33,984 nucleotides of DNA from Gammaproteobacteria bacterium (GTDB lineage Bacteria; Pseudomonadota; Gammaproteobacteria; Poriferisulfidales; Poriferisulfidaceae), in contig JAPONY010000089.1 in the NCBI GenBank assembly GCA_026713705.1, positions 1-33,984 of the forward strand, given 5' to 3'. Positions 33,732 through 33,984 of this stretch are shown one piece after another (the first letter of the stretch is position 1; every line of letters starts with the position of its first letter). Made by a program: the position numbers and the translations under genes. The notes beneath the pieces were generated by a model. That model had not been told where the DNA came from and searched no databases. It worked only from the letters and a program-made list of their open reading frames with translations.

Positions 33732-33984
33732 CTACCAGTGCGCCCCCAGCTGAAGCCGCAGGAGGTATGCCGGGGGGCGGTCGTCGTCCAGGGTTTCCTG
33801 CCGCGCGCCGTGCAGTTCGAGTCCGAAGTCCACGGCCTTCCGTCGCACGAGGTCCAGCCGCCAGCCGAGGCGGATCTCGCGCGCGGTGTCCGACAGGGCG
33901 AGGGCGGCATGCGGGGTGCCGACCAGCCGCCCGCGGGCGTGCAGCACCCCGTAGCCGAGGGTCGCCTCGAGGCGCCGGCGCCGG
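33732..33984 (-). CDS. Autotransporter-like outer-membrane beta-barrel, C-terminal fragment (truncated by window edge)
   Basis: Open to window edge: RRRRLEATLGYGVLHARGRLVGTPHAALALSDTAREIRLGWRLDLVRRKAVDFGLELHGARQETLDDDRPPAYLLRLQLGAHW*; amphipathic strands and terminal aromatic residue. Confidence 0.6.
   Translation of the reverse strand, partial: RRRRLEATLGYGVLHARGRLVGTPHAALALSDTAREIRLGWRLDLVRRKAVDFGLELHGARQETLDDDRPPAYLLRLQLGAHW

Noticed and set aside
33575-33735. Possible group II intron or structured RNA remnant
   Set aside because: Hairpins are present, but no domain V or intron-encoded protein was recognised; kept only as a junction observation needing a covariance search.
33542-33910. 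122-aa minus-strand ORF near the right edge
   Set aside because: Arg/Pro-rich; the overlapping frame (33732-33984) gives a coherent beta-barrel C-terminus instead.

Overview
The window is a gammaproteobacterial-type chromosomal segment made mostly of ordinary housekeeping genes. In order it carries: an IS630-family transposase 3' end; ndk-rlmN-hisS-yfgM-bamB-der; cysZ and queF (minus strand); smc-zipA-ligA-lpxA-like; yaaA; mpl; a first TnpB element; thioredoxin-ABC exporter; hemL and thiE (minus); a MATE transporter; a 58-aa small membrane ORF; a PfkB kinase; a HAD hydrolase (minus); a second TnpB element (minus); hemJ-like (minus); argC; a DUF6776-like membrane protein; erpA; anmK and an M23 peptidase (minus); and the C-terminus of an autotransporter-like beta-barrel (minus). 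There are three main observations. (1) The second tnpB element (about 1.5 kb) lies inside a small EF-hand gene. Joining the two flanks at the repeated heptamer TTTATTT restores an in-frame 95-aa protein with two canonical EF-hand loops, so the exact insertion site and a candidate TnpB TAM/guide can be read from the sequence. (2) The first tnpB element is bounded by perfect inverted termini (AATTATGTAGCAAAATC / GATTTTGCTACATAATT) containing a TAATT direct repeat. It sits between a Shine-Dalgarno-like AAAGG and the thioredoxin start codon. Neither element carries tnpA. (3) LigA is unusually long (about 866 aa) because of what looks like two extra tandem helix-hairpin-helix modules. No CRISPR array, rRNA or tRNA was recognised. 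All calls are from reading the sequence; no database search was run.
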